From: Clostridia bacterium | GTDB taxonomy: Bacteria > Bacillota > Clostridia > Oscillospirales > Acutalibacteraceae | Assembly (NCBI GenBank): GCA_017473165.1 | Contig: JAFUNA010000027.1 | Span: forward strand, 32,332 to 96,331 | Direction: 5' to 3' | DNA length: 64,000 bases | Shown here: piece after piece, positions 8,752 to 17,420 of the stretch | Numbering within the stretch: the first letter of the stretch is position 1 | How the letters are laid out: every line of letters begins with the position of its first letter | Notes under the pieces: model-generated | What the model was told of the DNA's origin: nothing | The model's database searches: none | What the model saw: the letters and a program-made list of their open reading frames with translations, nothing else | Position numbers and translations under genes: made by a program

Positions 8752-10173
8752 TTATTCAGCAGCTTCTTCCTTCTTTTCTGCTGCCTTCTTTGTTGTTTTC
8801 TTTGCAGCGGGCTTCTTTGCGGGCTTTTCTTCTTCAGCCTTTTCTTCGCCTTCTGCAACTTCCTTTTTCTTGGTTGTTCTCTTTGCAGCAGGCTTCTTTG
8901 CCTTTGCGGAATCGATTACAACCTTAACAGCCTCCTGCTTTGCAATTTCAGCAGCAACTGTTTCTTCGGAGATAAGCTCCTTAAGCTTTTCAAGGTCAAT
9001 CTGATACATTTCAGCCATCTTGTTGTATTCTTCTGCGATAGCTTCGTCTGATGCCTTGATGCCTTCAAGCTCGATAATCTTTTCAACTGCAAGGTCAATC
9101 TTAACGTCTGCAACTGCACGCTCTCTCATCTGGCTTTCAAAGATTGCCTTGTCCATGCCCATATACATGAGGTATGTGTCAAGGTCGATACCCTGCTGAC
9201 CGATTCTCTGTGCAAAGCTGTCAATATTTTCCTTGGTCTTGTTTTCATACATGCATTCGGGAATTTCACCCTCAACGTTCTGGCAAAGAGCATCAATAAC
9301 AGCATCTTCAAATGCACGCTGTGCACTCTCCTGCTTTCTGTTGAGAAGGTCTTCTTCAATACCTTTCTTAAGCTCATCAACTGTTTCGTATTCGCCCATA
9401 TCCTTTGCGAATTCGTCATCAAGCTCGGGAAGCTCCTTAACCTTGATTTCGTGAAGCTTAATCTTGAAAACAGCATCCTTTGAAGCAAGCTCGGGAGCAT
9501 ACTCTGCGGGGAAGGTTACGTTAACGTCAAACTCTTCGCCGATTGAGTGACCGATAATCTGCTCTTCAAAGCCGGGAATGAATGAGCCGGAGCCGATTGT
9601 GAGGCTGTATTTTTCTGCCTTGCCGCCGTCAAATGCAACGCCGTCAACAAAGCCTTCAAAATCGATAACGGTGATGTCGCCGTCCTTTGCAGCTCTGTCA
9701 TCAACGTCAACCATTCTTGCGCCTCTTTCAAGCATATGCTCGATTTCGTGGTCGATTTCCTCCTTTGTTACCTTTGAGTCTGCCTTTTCAGCGGTAAGAC
9801 CCTTGTAAGCCTTAACGGTGATTTCGGGCTTAACGGTAACGTTGAAGGTCATAACAACGCCTTCTTCTTTGCTCATTGTCTTAACATCAAAATCTCTGGG
9901 CTGGTCAACGGGAATGATGCCTGCCTCGTCATAAGCAGCCTCTACTGCCTTGGGGAAAACGATGTCAAGTGCATCTTCGAAAAATACTTCCTTGCCGTAA
10001 AGCTTTTCAATCATCATAAGGGGAGCCTTACCCTTACGGAAGCCGGGAATCTGGATTGACTTTCTCTGCTTGAGATAAGCCTGCTGGATTGCAGCTCTGA
10101 AATCTTCTGCCGCAATAGCGATTTCAACTGAATAGGTGTTTGTTTCTGTTTTGTTTGCTGATACTAAGCTCAT
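8752..10173 (-). CDS. tig: Trigger factor with lysine/alanine-rich tail
   Basis: A 473-residue ribosome-associated chaperone with a peptidyl-prolyl isomerase domain that meets nascent chains. The ribosome-binding signature GFRKGKAP is at residues 44-51, the FKBP-like domain follows (about 150-245), and the helical chaperone domain fills the rest to about residue 423. The last 50 residues are an added tail built of two imperfect repeats, KKPAAKRTTKKK and KKPAAKKTTKK, each followed by an acidic stretch. That tail is not part of the standard domain. GGAGG stands nine bases before the ATG. It heads tig-clpP-clpX. Confidence 0.97.
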   Translation of the reverse strand: MSLVSANKTETNTYSVEIAIAAEDFRAAIQQAYLKQRKSIQIPGFRKGKAPLMMIEKLYGKEVFFEDALDIVFPKAVEAAYDEAGIIPVDQPRDFDVKTMSKEEGVVMTFNVTVKPEITVKAYKGLTAEKADSKVTKEEIDHEIEHMLERGARMVDVDDRAAKDGDITVIDFEGFVDGVAFDGGKAEKYSLTIGSGSFIPGFEEQIIGHSIGEEFDVNVTFPAEYAPELASKDAVFKIKLHEIKVKELPELDDEFAKDMGEYETVDELKKGIEEDLLNRKQESAQRAFEDAVIDALCQNVEGEIPECMYENKTKENIDSFAQRIGQQGIDLDTYLMYMGMDKAIFESQMRERAVADVKIDLAVEKIIELEGIKASDEAIAEEYNKMAEMYQIDLEKLKELISEETVAAEIAKQEAVKVVIDSAKAKKPAAKRTTKKKEVAEGEEKAEEEKPAKKPAAKKTTKKAAEKKEEAAE

Positions 10174-10211
10174 TTTAGTATTCCTCCATTGATGGATTAT
10201 TTAACCACATG

Positions 10212-10220
10212 ATTATAACA
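10212..10220 (-). promoter_or_regulatory. Extended -10 promoter element of tig
   Basis: On the minus strand TG-T-TATAAT forms an extended -10 about 40 bases before the tig start codon. No good -35 hexamer is present, as is usual for extended -10 promoters. Confidence 0.5.
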
Positions 10221-10315
10221 AATAATTTCAGAAATTTCTATATATATTTGTATTTTCTTATGTTTAGTTAATTTTTCTGTTTTTTTCGCCGTTCTTTTGG
10301 TGATATTGACAACAA

Positions 10316-11002
10316 TCAGTACACCAAAGCGGGGCAAAACGCCAGAAAGTCGCTTGAAACAAGGGAAAATCTTATGCCGTCGCTCACTCCGTTGAAGGCT
10401 CCCGCATGAGAATATGAATGCAGATGACCGTAATAGCAGCGGCTTATTTTTTCTTCAACAAGAACGTTGTAAATCTCGTCGCATTTCTGCGTTAAATTCA
10501 GCGGCGGATAGTGAAGAAAAACAACAGGCTCAAGCCCTGTTTCCTTTGCCGCCTGAATGGACATTTTCAGCCTGCCAGCCTCACGCAGAACAACCTTTTT
10601 GTCCGCATCGCTTTCGGCATCAAAAAACCAGCCTCTTGTTCCGCAGATTGCGAAATCTCCTGCCGTATAAGCATTGTTATGGAGTATGTTGAGAGTTGTG
10701 AGCGAATGCTTTTCAAAAAATTCGTCGGATTTTTTCTTGGTTGCCCACCAGTAATCGTGATTGCCCTTAAGAATTATTTTTCTGCCGGGCAAAGAGTCGA
10801 GAAATCTGAAGTCCGCAAGACCTTCCTCAAGATTCATGCACCAGGATATGTCGCCCGCAAGCACAACGGTATCATCATCCGTTACGAGCCGCCGCCAGTT
10901 TTTTTCAAGCCGCTGCTCATAGTCGGTCCAGCCGCCGAAAATATTCATCGACTTGCCCGTTGCGATTGAAAGATGAGGGTCGCCGATTGCAAACAGAGCC
11001 AT
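10316..11002 (-). CDS. Cytoplasmic calcineurin-like metallophosphoesterase
   Basis: A 228-residue phosphoesterase. The metal-binding motifs appear in order: GDPHLS, GDISW, GNHDYWW, HYPP and GHLH, typical of the two-metal calcineurin-like fold. The substrate is unknown. There is no signal peptide, so it is cytoplasmic. The chosen ATG (MALFAIGD) has GGAAAGGA seven bases before it; an ATG two codons earlier abuts that site and is less likely. It diverges from the DUF1540 gene, with 90 bases between them. Family certain, role open. Confidence 0.85.
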   Translation of the reverse strand: MALFAIGDPHLSIATGKSMNIFGGWTDYEQRLEKNWRRLVTDDDTVVLAGDISWCMNLEEGLADFRFLDSLPGRKIILKGNHDYWWATKKKSDEFFEKHSLTTLNILHNNAYTAGDFAICGTRGWFFDAESDADKKVVLREAGRLKMSIQAAKETGLEPVVFLHYPPLNLTQKCDEIYNVLVEEKISRCYYGHLHSYSHAGAFNGVSDGIRFSLVSSDFLAFCPALVY

Positions 11003-11092
11003 AAACATATCCTTTCCAAAAATAATTTGAAGCAAACAGATAATAATATCATTGCGGAGCCTTCCGCCAATAACCGAAAGGAGAGAATCACA

Positions 11093-11281
11093 ATGGACAG
11101 AGAAATCGGCGCAATTACCTGTTTTGCGAAAAACTGCGTTTACCACAAGGGTCAGACCGCCTGCACCGCAGGCACAATCGAAGTGGGCAATTCCTCCGCC
11201 TGCAAAAGCGGCGAAACACAGTGCTCAACCTTCAAGCTCAACGACTGTGCGGTTGACAAGCCCTGCGGCTGCGGCGACTGA
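11093..11281 (+). CDS. DUF1540 cysteine-rich small protein
   Basis: A 62-residue protein with eight cysteines (10, 15, 24, 37, 44, 52, 58, 60), matching the DUF1540 family of Clostridia, which has no known function. The cysteine spacing suggests metal binding, but this is inference. The start MDREIGAITC has AAAGGAGAG nine bases upstream; a longer upstream frame has no ribosome binding site. The stop codon lies in a 16-base palindrome shared with the end of thrC. Confidence 0.8.
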   Translation: MDREIGAITCFAKNCVYHKGQTACTAGTIEVGNSSACKSGETQCSTFKLNDCAVDKPCGCGD

Positions 11282-11293
11282 TTTTAAAATCAG
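11278..11293. other. Palindrome spanning two convergent stop codons
   Basis: CTGATTTTAAAATCAG is a perfect 16-base palindrome with no loop. It contains the TGA of the DUF1540 gene and the TGA of thrC. It may act as a weak two-way terminator. Confidence 0.5.
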
Positions 11294-12774
11294 ATACCGA
11301 GCATATTGAACACAACGCCGTCCATGCTGTCCTTTGAGCAGCAGCCGTCAAATCTTACAGCCTTGTTGCGAAGATTTGCAAGCTGCTCGGGGCAGCATTT
11401 TCCCGTTACCTCTGCAAGACGCTCAACCATTTCAAATTCGTCAAGACCGTCTGTTTTGCCTTCAACGGCTTCAAGCACGGCTGCACTGAATTTGAAGGGG
11501 CTTGCGGTTGAAGCGATAACTGCGGGAGTTGCATCGCCTGTTTTTTCTTTGTAGTCATAGTATACCTTAACGGCAACCGCTGTATGAGTATCGCAAAGAT
11601 AATTCTTATCCTTGAAAACCTTTGCAATCGTTGCTTTTGTTTCATCATCATTGCAGCAGCCTGCGGCAAATTCAGCCTCAATCTTTGCAAGAGTTGCAGC
11701 ATCAACCTCATACTTACCGTTTTCGGAAAGCTGCTTCATCCATGCGGTAACGTTTTCGCTGCCCGCCATTGAATAAAGAAGTCTTTCAAGGTTACTGGAG
11801 ATAAGAATGTCCATCGAGGGTGAGATTGTTGTGAAGAATTCACGGTTTCTGTTGTATACACCCGTTGTGAGAAATTCGGTGAGAACGGAGTTGCTGTTTG
11901 ATGCACAGATGAGCTTCTTGACAGGAAGACCCATTTCCTTTGCATAGTATGCAGCAAGAATATTGCCGAAGTTACCCGTGGGAACAACAATATTGATTTC
12001 GTCGCCCGCCTTGATTTCACCTTCTGCGAGAAGGTCGGCATAAGCGGAGAAATAATAAACAATCTGCGGGCAAAGTCTGCCCCAGTTGATTGAGTTTGCG
12101 GATGAAAATGCCATTGAATTTTCGGCAAGCTTTTCGCCGATTGCCTTGTCGGTGAAAATTCTCTTGACGCCGCTCTGTGCATCGTCGAAGTTGCCTTCAA
12201 TTGCACAAACGGCAACGTTATTGCCCTCCTGTGTGCACATCTGGAGCTTCTGCATGGGGCTTACGCCGTCGCTGGGATAGAAAACAAGAATCTGTGTGTT
12301 TTCAACATCCTTGAAGCCTTCAAGAGCAGCCTTGCCGGTATCGCCCGAGGTTGCAACAAGAATAACGATTTTTGTACCCTTTGCAGCCTTACCGCTGGAA
12401 ACGGTGAGAAGTCTGGGAAGAATCTGGAGTGCCATATCCTTGAATGCACAGGTGGGACCCTTGAAAAGCTCAAGAATATGTACGCCGTCTTCGATTTTTG
12501 CGAGAGGTGCAACCTTTTCGCTTGAAAAACCTGTTTCATATGCACCCTTAACGCAGGAATCAACTTCAGCCTCGGTGAAGTCGGTGAGGAACAGAGAAAG
12601 TATTGACTTTGCTCTGCCGATATAATCAAGACCCGCAAGCTTTTCGATTTCGGCAAGTGAAACCTTGGGAAGATTTTCGGGGACAAAAAGACCGCCCTCC
12701 GATGAAATACCCTTGGTTATTGCCTGCGAAGCGGAAACCTTGACGGAAGTATCTCTTGTGCTTACATAATTCAT
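11290..12774 (-). CDS. thrC: Threonine synthase
   Basis: A 494-residue PLP enzyme that converts O-phosphohomoserine to threonine. The N-terminus MNYVSTRDTS and the KGPTCAFKDM motif, with the PLP lysine at residue 112, identify the long (type 2) threonine synthase group. Its length is normal. The ribosome binding site is weak (AAAGAGAG). A promoter lies directly upstream and overlaps the end of the dipeptidase gene, so thrC can be transcribed alone as well as by read-through. No other threonine-pathway gene is nearby. Confidence 0.97.
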   Translation of the reverse strand: MNYVSTRDTSVKVSASQAITKGISSEGGLFVPENLPKVSLAEIEKLAGLDYIGRAKSILSLFLTDFTEAEVDSCVKGAYETGFSSEKVAPLAKIEDGVHILELFKGPTCAFKDMALQILPRLLTVSSGKAAKGTKIVILVATSGDTGKAALEGFKDVENTQILVFYPSDGVSPMQKLQMCTQEGNNVAVCAIEGNFDDAQSGVKRIFTDKAIGEKLAENSMAFSSANSINWGRLCPQIVYYFSAYADLLAEGEIKAGDEINIVVPTGNFGNILAAYYAKEMGLPVKKLICASNSNSVLTEFLTTGVYNRNREFFTTISPSMDILISSNLERLLYSMAGSENVTAWMKQLSENGKYEVDAATLAKIEAEFAAGCCNDDETKATIAKVFKDKNYLCDTHTAVAVKVYYDYKEKTGDATPAVIASTASPFKFSAAVLEAVEGKTDGLDEFEMVERLAEVTGKCCPEQLANLRNKAVRFDGCCSKDSMDGVVFNMLGI

Positions 12775-12807
12775 AAAATCACTCTCTTTAGAAAAAGTTT
12801 TCGAAAT

Positions 12808-12836
12808 ATTATATCACATAAATTCAGCTTTGTAAA
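12808..12836 (-). promoter_or_regulatory. Sigma-A promoter of thrC
   Basis: On the minus strand TTTACA (12831-12836) and TATAAT (12808-12813) are separated by 17 bases. The -35 box lies within the last codons of the dipeptidase gene. Confidence 0.8.
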
Positions 12837-13789
12837 ATATTTTTAAAGAAATTATTTGAATTTTCAAAGAAAATTTTATCAAGAATCAAATTATTTATGC
12901 CCTTTCGAGCAAGAAATCCACGTAAAGCGGGAATTTTGTCAATTCCTGCAAGCTCGGGATTGATTTCACAGCCGTCAAAATCCGAGCCGATTGCAAGAGC
13001 ATTTTCGCCGCCCAAATCAAGAATATGAGCCATATGACGGTAAACGGCCTCAAAGCCGTCGTCGCCCTCATCGCCGAGAAAGCTTTTGCAGAAATTGATT
13101 CCGATTAATCCGCCGCATTCAATCAGCAGTTTTATCTGCTCATCGTTAAGACTCCTGCGGCAGGAGAAAAATTTATCCTCGCTGTCTTTGCGTGTTTTCA
13201 GAAGCACGTCTTCGGAGTTTGAGTGAGATGCAATCACCCTTGCGCCGCTTGAAATCGCATCATAAAATCCAGCTCTGTTGAGATGGGAAACATCGGCAGC
13301 GATTCTGTGCTTTTCCATCTGCTTCAAAAGCTCTTTTCCGACGGGTTTAAGCCCCGAATCAACACCCGACTGACAACCGTAACCGAGTTCATTCTCCGCA
13401 TTCCATGTCAAGGTTATCAGCTTTACACAGTGTTCTTTTGCGATAAGAATACCGTCTTTTTCCGCAAAAGGCGACCCGCCTTCACAGGTCAGAATTGCGG
13501 CACATTTTTTATTGTTCAGAGCGTTATCCAAATCCGAAACACGTTGACACAGTTGGATTTTATCGTTGTTTTCAGATGTTTCGTTTTTAAAGTTCAGCAA
13601 GACATTTTCAAAATATTCAAGAGCGGCTTTGCTACGCAGCTCATCGGGTATCCAGATTGCAAAAAGCTGTACCCATTTGTCAAGCTGTTCACCTTTACAC
13701 AGGTTTATGTGCAGATTTCCGTCACACAAGGGCATTTTTCGGTTGAAGCACTCCCCCGCCGTGTCGCAATGAAGGTCAAAAATGTTCAT
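12824..13789 (-). CDS. Membrane dipeptidase (peptidase family M19)
   Basis: A 321-residue zinc dipeptidase of the renal dipeptidase family, which cleaves dipeptides, often with a C-terminal D-residue. The zinc ligands are in place: His7 and Asp9 in DLHCD, Glu103 in TCEGG, His169 in VSHLN and His189 in IASHS; SDFDG near the C-terminus also fits. There is no signal peptide, so it is probably cytoplasmic despite the family name. GAGGTG precedes the ATG. It follows yraN by nine bases and ends the rnhB-yraN unit. Confidence 0.92.
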   Translation of the reverse strand: MNIFDLHCDTAGECFNRKMPLCDGNLHINLCKGEQLDKWVQLFAIWIPDELRSKAALEYFENVLLNFKNETSENNDKIQLCQRVSDLDNALNNKKCAAILTCEGGSPFAEKDGILIAKEHCVKLITLTWNAENELGYGCQSGVDSGLKPVGKELLKQMEKHRIAADVSHLNRAGFYDAISSGARVIASHSNSEDVLLKTRKDSEDKFFSCRRSLNDEQIKLLIECGGLIGINFCKSFLGDEGDDGFEAVYRHMAHILDLGGENALAIGSDFDGCEINPELAGIDKIPALRGFLARKGINNLILDKIFFENSNNFFKNILQS

Positions 13790-13798
13790 TTAATCACC

Positions 13799-14152
13799 TC
13801 AAAACGCATTTTCAATATAGTTTATGCCCGTCATTTTGAAGTTATCATCAAGATAAACCTCAATAACGTCAAAACGCATTCCACCGCTCATCTTCGTAAA
13901 ATTGAGAAAGCTTTTCGCTGCCATTCTGACCCTTTCCTGCTTGCCGTCATCAACGGCTTCCATGGGTCTTATCTCCGTGCTCTCGTTTCGGGTTTTGACC
14001 TCAATAAAAGAAAGAATTCCTTTCTTTGACGCAACCAGATCAAGCTCACCGAAACGGCAGACATAGTTTGCGGTTATAATTTTGAAGCCGTTGTCACGCA
14101 GATATCTTGCGGCATAAACCTCTCCCCACGCACCGACCTTGTTCTTAATCAT
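13799..14152 (-). CDS. YraN family protein (UPF0102)
   Basis: A 117-residue member of the YraN/UPF0102 family, which has a restriction-endonuclease-like fold. Motifs GELDLVA and FIEVKTR supply the acidic and lysine residues expected of that fold; the biological role is not established. The start overlaps the rnhB stop by four bases (ATGA), which implies translational coupling. The rnhB-yraN order is widespread in Firmicutes. Confidence 0.92.
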   Translation of the reverse strand: MIKNKVGAWGEVYAARYLRDNGFKIITANYVCRFGELDLVASKKGILSFIEVKTRNESTEIRPMEAVDDGKQERVRMAAKSFLNFTKMSGGMRFDVIEVYLDDNFKMTGINYIENAF

Positions 14153-14754
14153 TTCTTTTCACCCGTAAAGGATTTGAGGAATGACATTCTGTGACAGTCG
14201 GAAATTCCGTGCTCGGTCAGCATTTCATAGTGGAGCTTTGTGCCGTAGCCCTTATGCTTTGCAAACTGATACTGCGGATATTTTTCATCAAGCTCAAGCA
14301 TGAATCTGTCCCTGCTGACTTTGGCAAGAATCGAAGCCGCAGCAATCGAAGGGCTTTTTGCATCTCCCTTTACAATTGTTTCGCCCTCAATTTCAAGCGG
14401 AGGCATTCTGTTGCCGTCTATTAGTGCGTAATCCGCAGGCACGTCAAGACCCTCAACCGCCTTACGCATGGCGAGATATGTCGCCTGCAGAATGTTGATT
14501 TCGTCAATTGTTTTTTCGTCAACGCTTGCAACGCTCCAGCTGATTGCTTTTTCTTTAATCACGTCAAAAAGAGCATCCCTTTTCTTCTCCGAAATCTTTT
14601 TTGAGTCGTTCAGACCCTCAATTTCGCAGTTTTCGGGCAGAATTACCGCCGCAGCAAATACAGGCCCCGCAAGAGGTCCTCTGCCCGCCTCGTCAACACC
14701 GCAAACCGCCGAATAGCCCTTTGATTTTGCCGCAAATTCAAACTCAAAATCCAT
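14149..14754 (-). CDS. rnhB: Ribonuclease HII
   Basis: A 201-residue enzyme that cuts the RNA strand of RNA-DNA hybrids and single ribonucleotides in DNA. The N-terminal VDEAGRGPLAGP motif gives catalytic Asp21 and Glu22, and LIDGN gives a further acidic residue. The start MDFEFEF has GGAGG before it; an in-frame codon 11 residues earlier lacks one. It overlaps yraN by four bases and follows the CapA-like gene, with a weak terminator hairpin in between. Confidence 0.97.
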   Translation of the reverse strand: MDFEFEFAAKSKGYSAVCGVDEAGRGPLAGPVFAAAVILPENCEIEGLNDSKKISEKKRDALFDVIKEKAISWSVASVDEKTIDEINILQATYLAMRKAVEGLDVPADYALIDGNRMPPLEIEGETIVKGDAKSPSIAAASILAKVSRDRFMLELDEKYPQYQFAKHKGYGTKLHYEMLTEHGISDCHRMSFLKSFTGEKK

Positions 14755-14766
14755 ATTTACCTCCAA

Positions 14767-14801
14767 AGATAAAAGACCGCAGGGCAAAATGCAATGCGGT
14801 C
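14767..14801 (-). terminator. Probable terminator after the CapA-like gene
   Basis: On the minus strand GACCGCA...TGCGGTC (14795-14801 with 14775-14781) has a 13-base loop and is followed by TTTTATCTTT. The large loop makes it moderate in strength, so some read-through into rnhB is likely. Confidence 0.6.
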
Positions 14802-14809
14802 AGAAATTA

Positions 14810-15988
14810 TTAAAGAAACTGTTTGTCGATTACTTCATTTACAATATCCTTGAGATACTGCAGGCTGAAGGATGAGGTCTTGCTTAAAACGCCGTGCTTT
14901 GAAGCAAGCTCCTCGGTGTAATCCTCAAGAGGATAAACTCTGATGTTGGAATAGCCGTAGCCGTAATGGGTCACAACGCCCGAAAACTTTGTGTTTTCAA
15001 AGGCAATCGCACCTGTTGTGTTGTTCTTCACTATTTCAAAATTCAGCATTCCGCCGAGCATTCTGGGTCCTCTGTTCTGTGCGGAAATGAAGTTGCCGAG
15101 TGAATATGCAACAAGGGTTGTTCTTCCGTCGGGATTTGTAATGTACTCAATGGGCTGAATTACATGGGGATGGTGTCCGATGATAACATCCGCACCCCAT
15201 GACGCCATTTTTTCGGCAAGGGTACGCTGTGCATCGGTTGGCTCGTGAGTATATTCGTTGCCCCAATGAGCATTAACGATTACAATATCCGCCATTTCCT
15301 TGGCTTTCATTATGCTTGACTGAATACGGTATTCGTCCTCTGCAAGAACAAGCACAACCTCTGTATCGCTCGGAAGCGAAAGACCGTTTGTTGATTCCGT
15401 AAGTCCGAGATAAGCAATCTTAACTCCGTTTACCTCGCTGACGGGAATATTATTGAATTCCTCTTCGTTAAGGTAAGCACCTGTTGTTATAACATTCTTA
15501 TCTTTCCAGAAATTGATTGCCGAAATAAGACCCTTTTCGCCGCAGTCAATGGAATGGTTGGTTGCAATGTTGAAAACGTCAAAGCCGATTTCAAGCATTT
15601 CTTCGCCGACCTCAACGGGTGAATTGAACATGGGATAGCTTGAAACATTGTGCTCGGTTGAAATAATTGTTTCCTGGTTAAGGATTGCAACGTCGGGCTC
15701 TTCTATTTTATGGGCAATTTTTTCATAGGCAAAGCTGAAATCATAGCCGCCGCTCGACCTTGCAGCCGCCTGCTCATAGATCGTGTCGTGAATAAGATTA
15801 TCGCCGACCGCAACAAAGCTCACTCTTGAAAAAAGCTCCTGCTGCTGTGTTGTTGACGGCTCTTCACCGGGTCTTGCATCGGCACTGATATCGGGGCGTG
15901 AATCCCCTCTTGTGAAAAACATTACGCCAAGAGCAATGACATCGAGAACAACTATTACGGCAAGAAAAATCGCCATTTTCTTTCTCAT
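14810..15988 (-). CDS. CapA-family (poly-gamma-glutamate synthesis-like) metallophosphatase-fold protein
   Basis: A 392-residue protein with an N-terminal membrane anchor (about residues 6-26) and an extracellular PGA_cap domain. Domain motifs include VGDNLIHD, NQETIIS, ATNHSIDCGEKG, NAHWGNE and GHHPHVIQ, which supply the metal ligands of the CapA fold. CapA proteins take part in poly-gamma-glutamate export, but no capB or capC is nearby, so a capsule role is not supported. The ATG chosen has GGGAG upstream. It follows rbgA by 18 bases. Confidence 0.88.
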   Translation of the reverse strand: MRKKMAIFLAVIVVLDVIALGVMFFTRGDSRPDISADARPGEEPSTTQQQELFSRVSFVAVGDNLIHDTIYEQAAARSSGGYDFSFAYEKIAHKIEEPDVAILNQETIISTEHNVSSYPMFNSPVEVGEEMLEIGFDVFNIATNHSIDCGEKGLISAINFWKDKNVITTGAYLNEEEFNNIPVSEVNGVKIAYLGLTESTNGLSLPSDTEVVLVLAEDEYRIQSSIMKAKEMADIVIVNAHWGNEYTHEPTDAQRTLAEKMASWGADVIIGHHPHVIQPIEYITNPDGRTTLVAYSLGNFISAQNRGPRMLGGMLNFEIVKNNTTGAIAFENTKFSGVVTHYGYGYSNIRVYPLEDYTEELASKHGVLSKTSSFSLQYLKDIVNEVIDKQFL

Positions 15989-16006
15989 ATTAACAACTCC
16001 CATTTA

Positions 16007-16858
16007 TTAATCAAGGGTCAATTTCCCGAGTTTTCCGCTTCTGTATTCGTCAAGCAGAGCAACCGCCGCTCTTTCGGTGTCGATTTCGCCGCCCTTGATG
16101 AGCATTCCTCTTTTTTTACCGATAAGCTCAAGAAGCTCATAGGGCTCAAGGTCTTCAAAATCCGTTACCTTATATCTTTCGGTCAGCCTGTCGGGATAAT
16201 TCCTTTGAAGCACAACAAGCAGACGCACCGCAATTTCCTGGCTGTCGAGAATTTCATCCTTAACGGAGCCGATAAAGGCAAGCTTAAAGCCGACCTCGGG
16301 GTCTTCGAATTTCGACCAGAGTACACCCGGAGTGTCAAGCAGTTCAATGCCCGAGCCGATTGCAAACCATTGGTTGCTTCTTGTTACACCGGGCTTGTCC
16401 GCAACCTTTGCACGGTTTTTGCCCGCCATTCTGTTGATGAAAGAGGATTTTCCCGTGTTGGGAATACCCACAACCATGACACGCAGAGCCTTGCCCGCCA
16501 TACCTTTTTCGGTGTTTATTCTTATTTTTTCTTTCAAAACTTCCCTGACCGCAGGCTGAAATTTATCAAGACCCTTGCCGCTTCTGCAGTCAACGGGCAA
16601 TGCGGTGACGCCCTTTTCGGCAAGCTCTTTTATTTTTCTTGCCGTTGCGTTGGGGTCTGCAAGGTCACATTTGTTGAGCAAAACGATTCTGGGCTTTGAG
16701 CCGACAATTTCGTCAAGCTCGGGATTTCTGCTGCTTTCGGGAATTCTTGCATCAACGATTTCACAAACCGCATCAACAAGAGAAAGACTCTCTTTTATAA
16801 GTCTTCTGGTTTTAGCCATATGGCCCGGAAACCATTGGACAATCATATTCTCATTCAT
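16007..16858 (-). CDS. rbgA: Ribosome biogenesis GTPase RbgA (YlqF)
   Basis: A 283-residue circularly permuted GTPase needed for late assembly of the 50S subunit. The permuted motif order is visible: NKCD (G4, residues 62-65) comes before GIPNTGKSS (G1, 131-139) and DTPG (G3). The N-terminal VQWFPGHMAK segment is characteristic. The ribosome binding site is weak; an ATG at residue 5 is an alternative start. It lies four bases after the second signal peptidase gene in the conserved rplS-lepB-rbgA-rnhB neighbourhood. Confidence 0.96.
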   Translation of the reverse strand: MNENMIVQWFPGHMAKTRRLIKESLSLVDAVCEIVDARIPESSRNPELDEIVGSKPRIVLLNKCDLADPNATARKIKELAEKGVTALPVDCRSGKGLDKFQPAVREVLKEKIRINTEKGMAGKALRVMVVGIPNTGKSSFINRMAGKNRAKVADKPGVTRSNQWFAIGSGIELLDTPGVLWSKFEDPEVGFKLAFIGSVKDEILDSQEIAVRLLVVLQRNYPDRLTERYKVTDFEDLEPYELLELIGKKRGMLIKGGEIDTERAAVALLDEYRSGKLGKLTLD

Positions 16859-16862
16859 AATT

Positions 16863-17408
16863 TTAACCTATTTTGAACTGTCCGAAAGGCAGCATTCTGA
16901 AAAGTGCCTTTCCGAGTATATATTCTTCTCTGATAAAGCCAACACGGTCATCACGGCTGTCGGTTGAAGCGTTTCTGTTGTCACCCATTGCAAAAATATG
17001 ACCCTCGGGCACAACAACAGGACCAGTAAAATCCTCTCTGTCCCTTGTAAGCTCCGCTATATACGGCTCATCAAGTGCAGCACCGTCAACATAAACGATG
17101 CCCTGATTGAAGTCGATGTCAACCGTCTGTCCTTCGGTTGCAATAACTCTTTTGACAAGCACATCGGGAATGGGGTCCTCGCAGGGCTGGCTTGTTACAA
17201 CAATATCGCCGTATTCGGGCTCTGTATAAAATGCCGTAAGAATTATTCTGTCACCGTTTCTGAGGGTGGGATACATTGAGCTGCCGACAACGGTTATCGT
17301 TCTGAAAATAAAGGTAAAAGAAAGTGCAACCGCAACAATGGCAAGAGCAATTATTGACACAAAATCAAAAATGCCACCTGCTTTTTTTGCGTTATCTTTT
17401 TTCTCCAT
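16863..17408 (-). CDS. lepB: Signal peptidase I (second copy)
   Basis: A 181-residue membrane peptidase that removes signal peptides from exported proteins. It has one N-terminal transmembrane helix, the SSMYPTL motif with catalytic Ser44, and Lys86 in VLVKRVI. The C-terminal GDNRNASTDSR box is intact. ATG at 17408 has AGGAG eight bases upstream; a GTG within the ribosome binding site is a less likely start. It is 12 bases after another signal peptidase gene from which it differs clearly. Confidence 0.95.
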   Translation of the reverse strand: MEKKDNAKKAGGIFDFVSIIALAIVAVALSFTFIFRTITVVGSSMYPTLRNGDRIILTAFYTEPEYGDIVVTSQPCEDPIPDVLVKRVIATEGQTVDIDFNQGIVYVDGAALDEPYIAELTRDREDFTGPVVVPEGHIFAMGDNRNASTDSRDDRVGFIREEYILGKALFRMLPFGQFKIG

Positions 17409-17420
17409 TTCGGTCACTCC

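Noticed and set aside
13283-14029. Plus-strand open frame of 248 codons across the dipeptidase and yraN
   Set aside because: It runs opposite two well-conserved genes and has no family features; long antisense frames arise from the codon use here.
14810-15988. Poly-gamma-glutamate capsule locus
   Set aside because: Only a CapA-fold protein is present; the synthase genes capB and capC are absent, so no capsule locus can be claimed.
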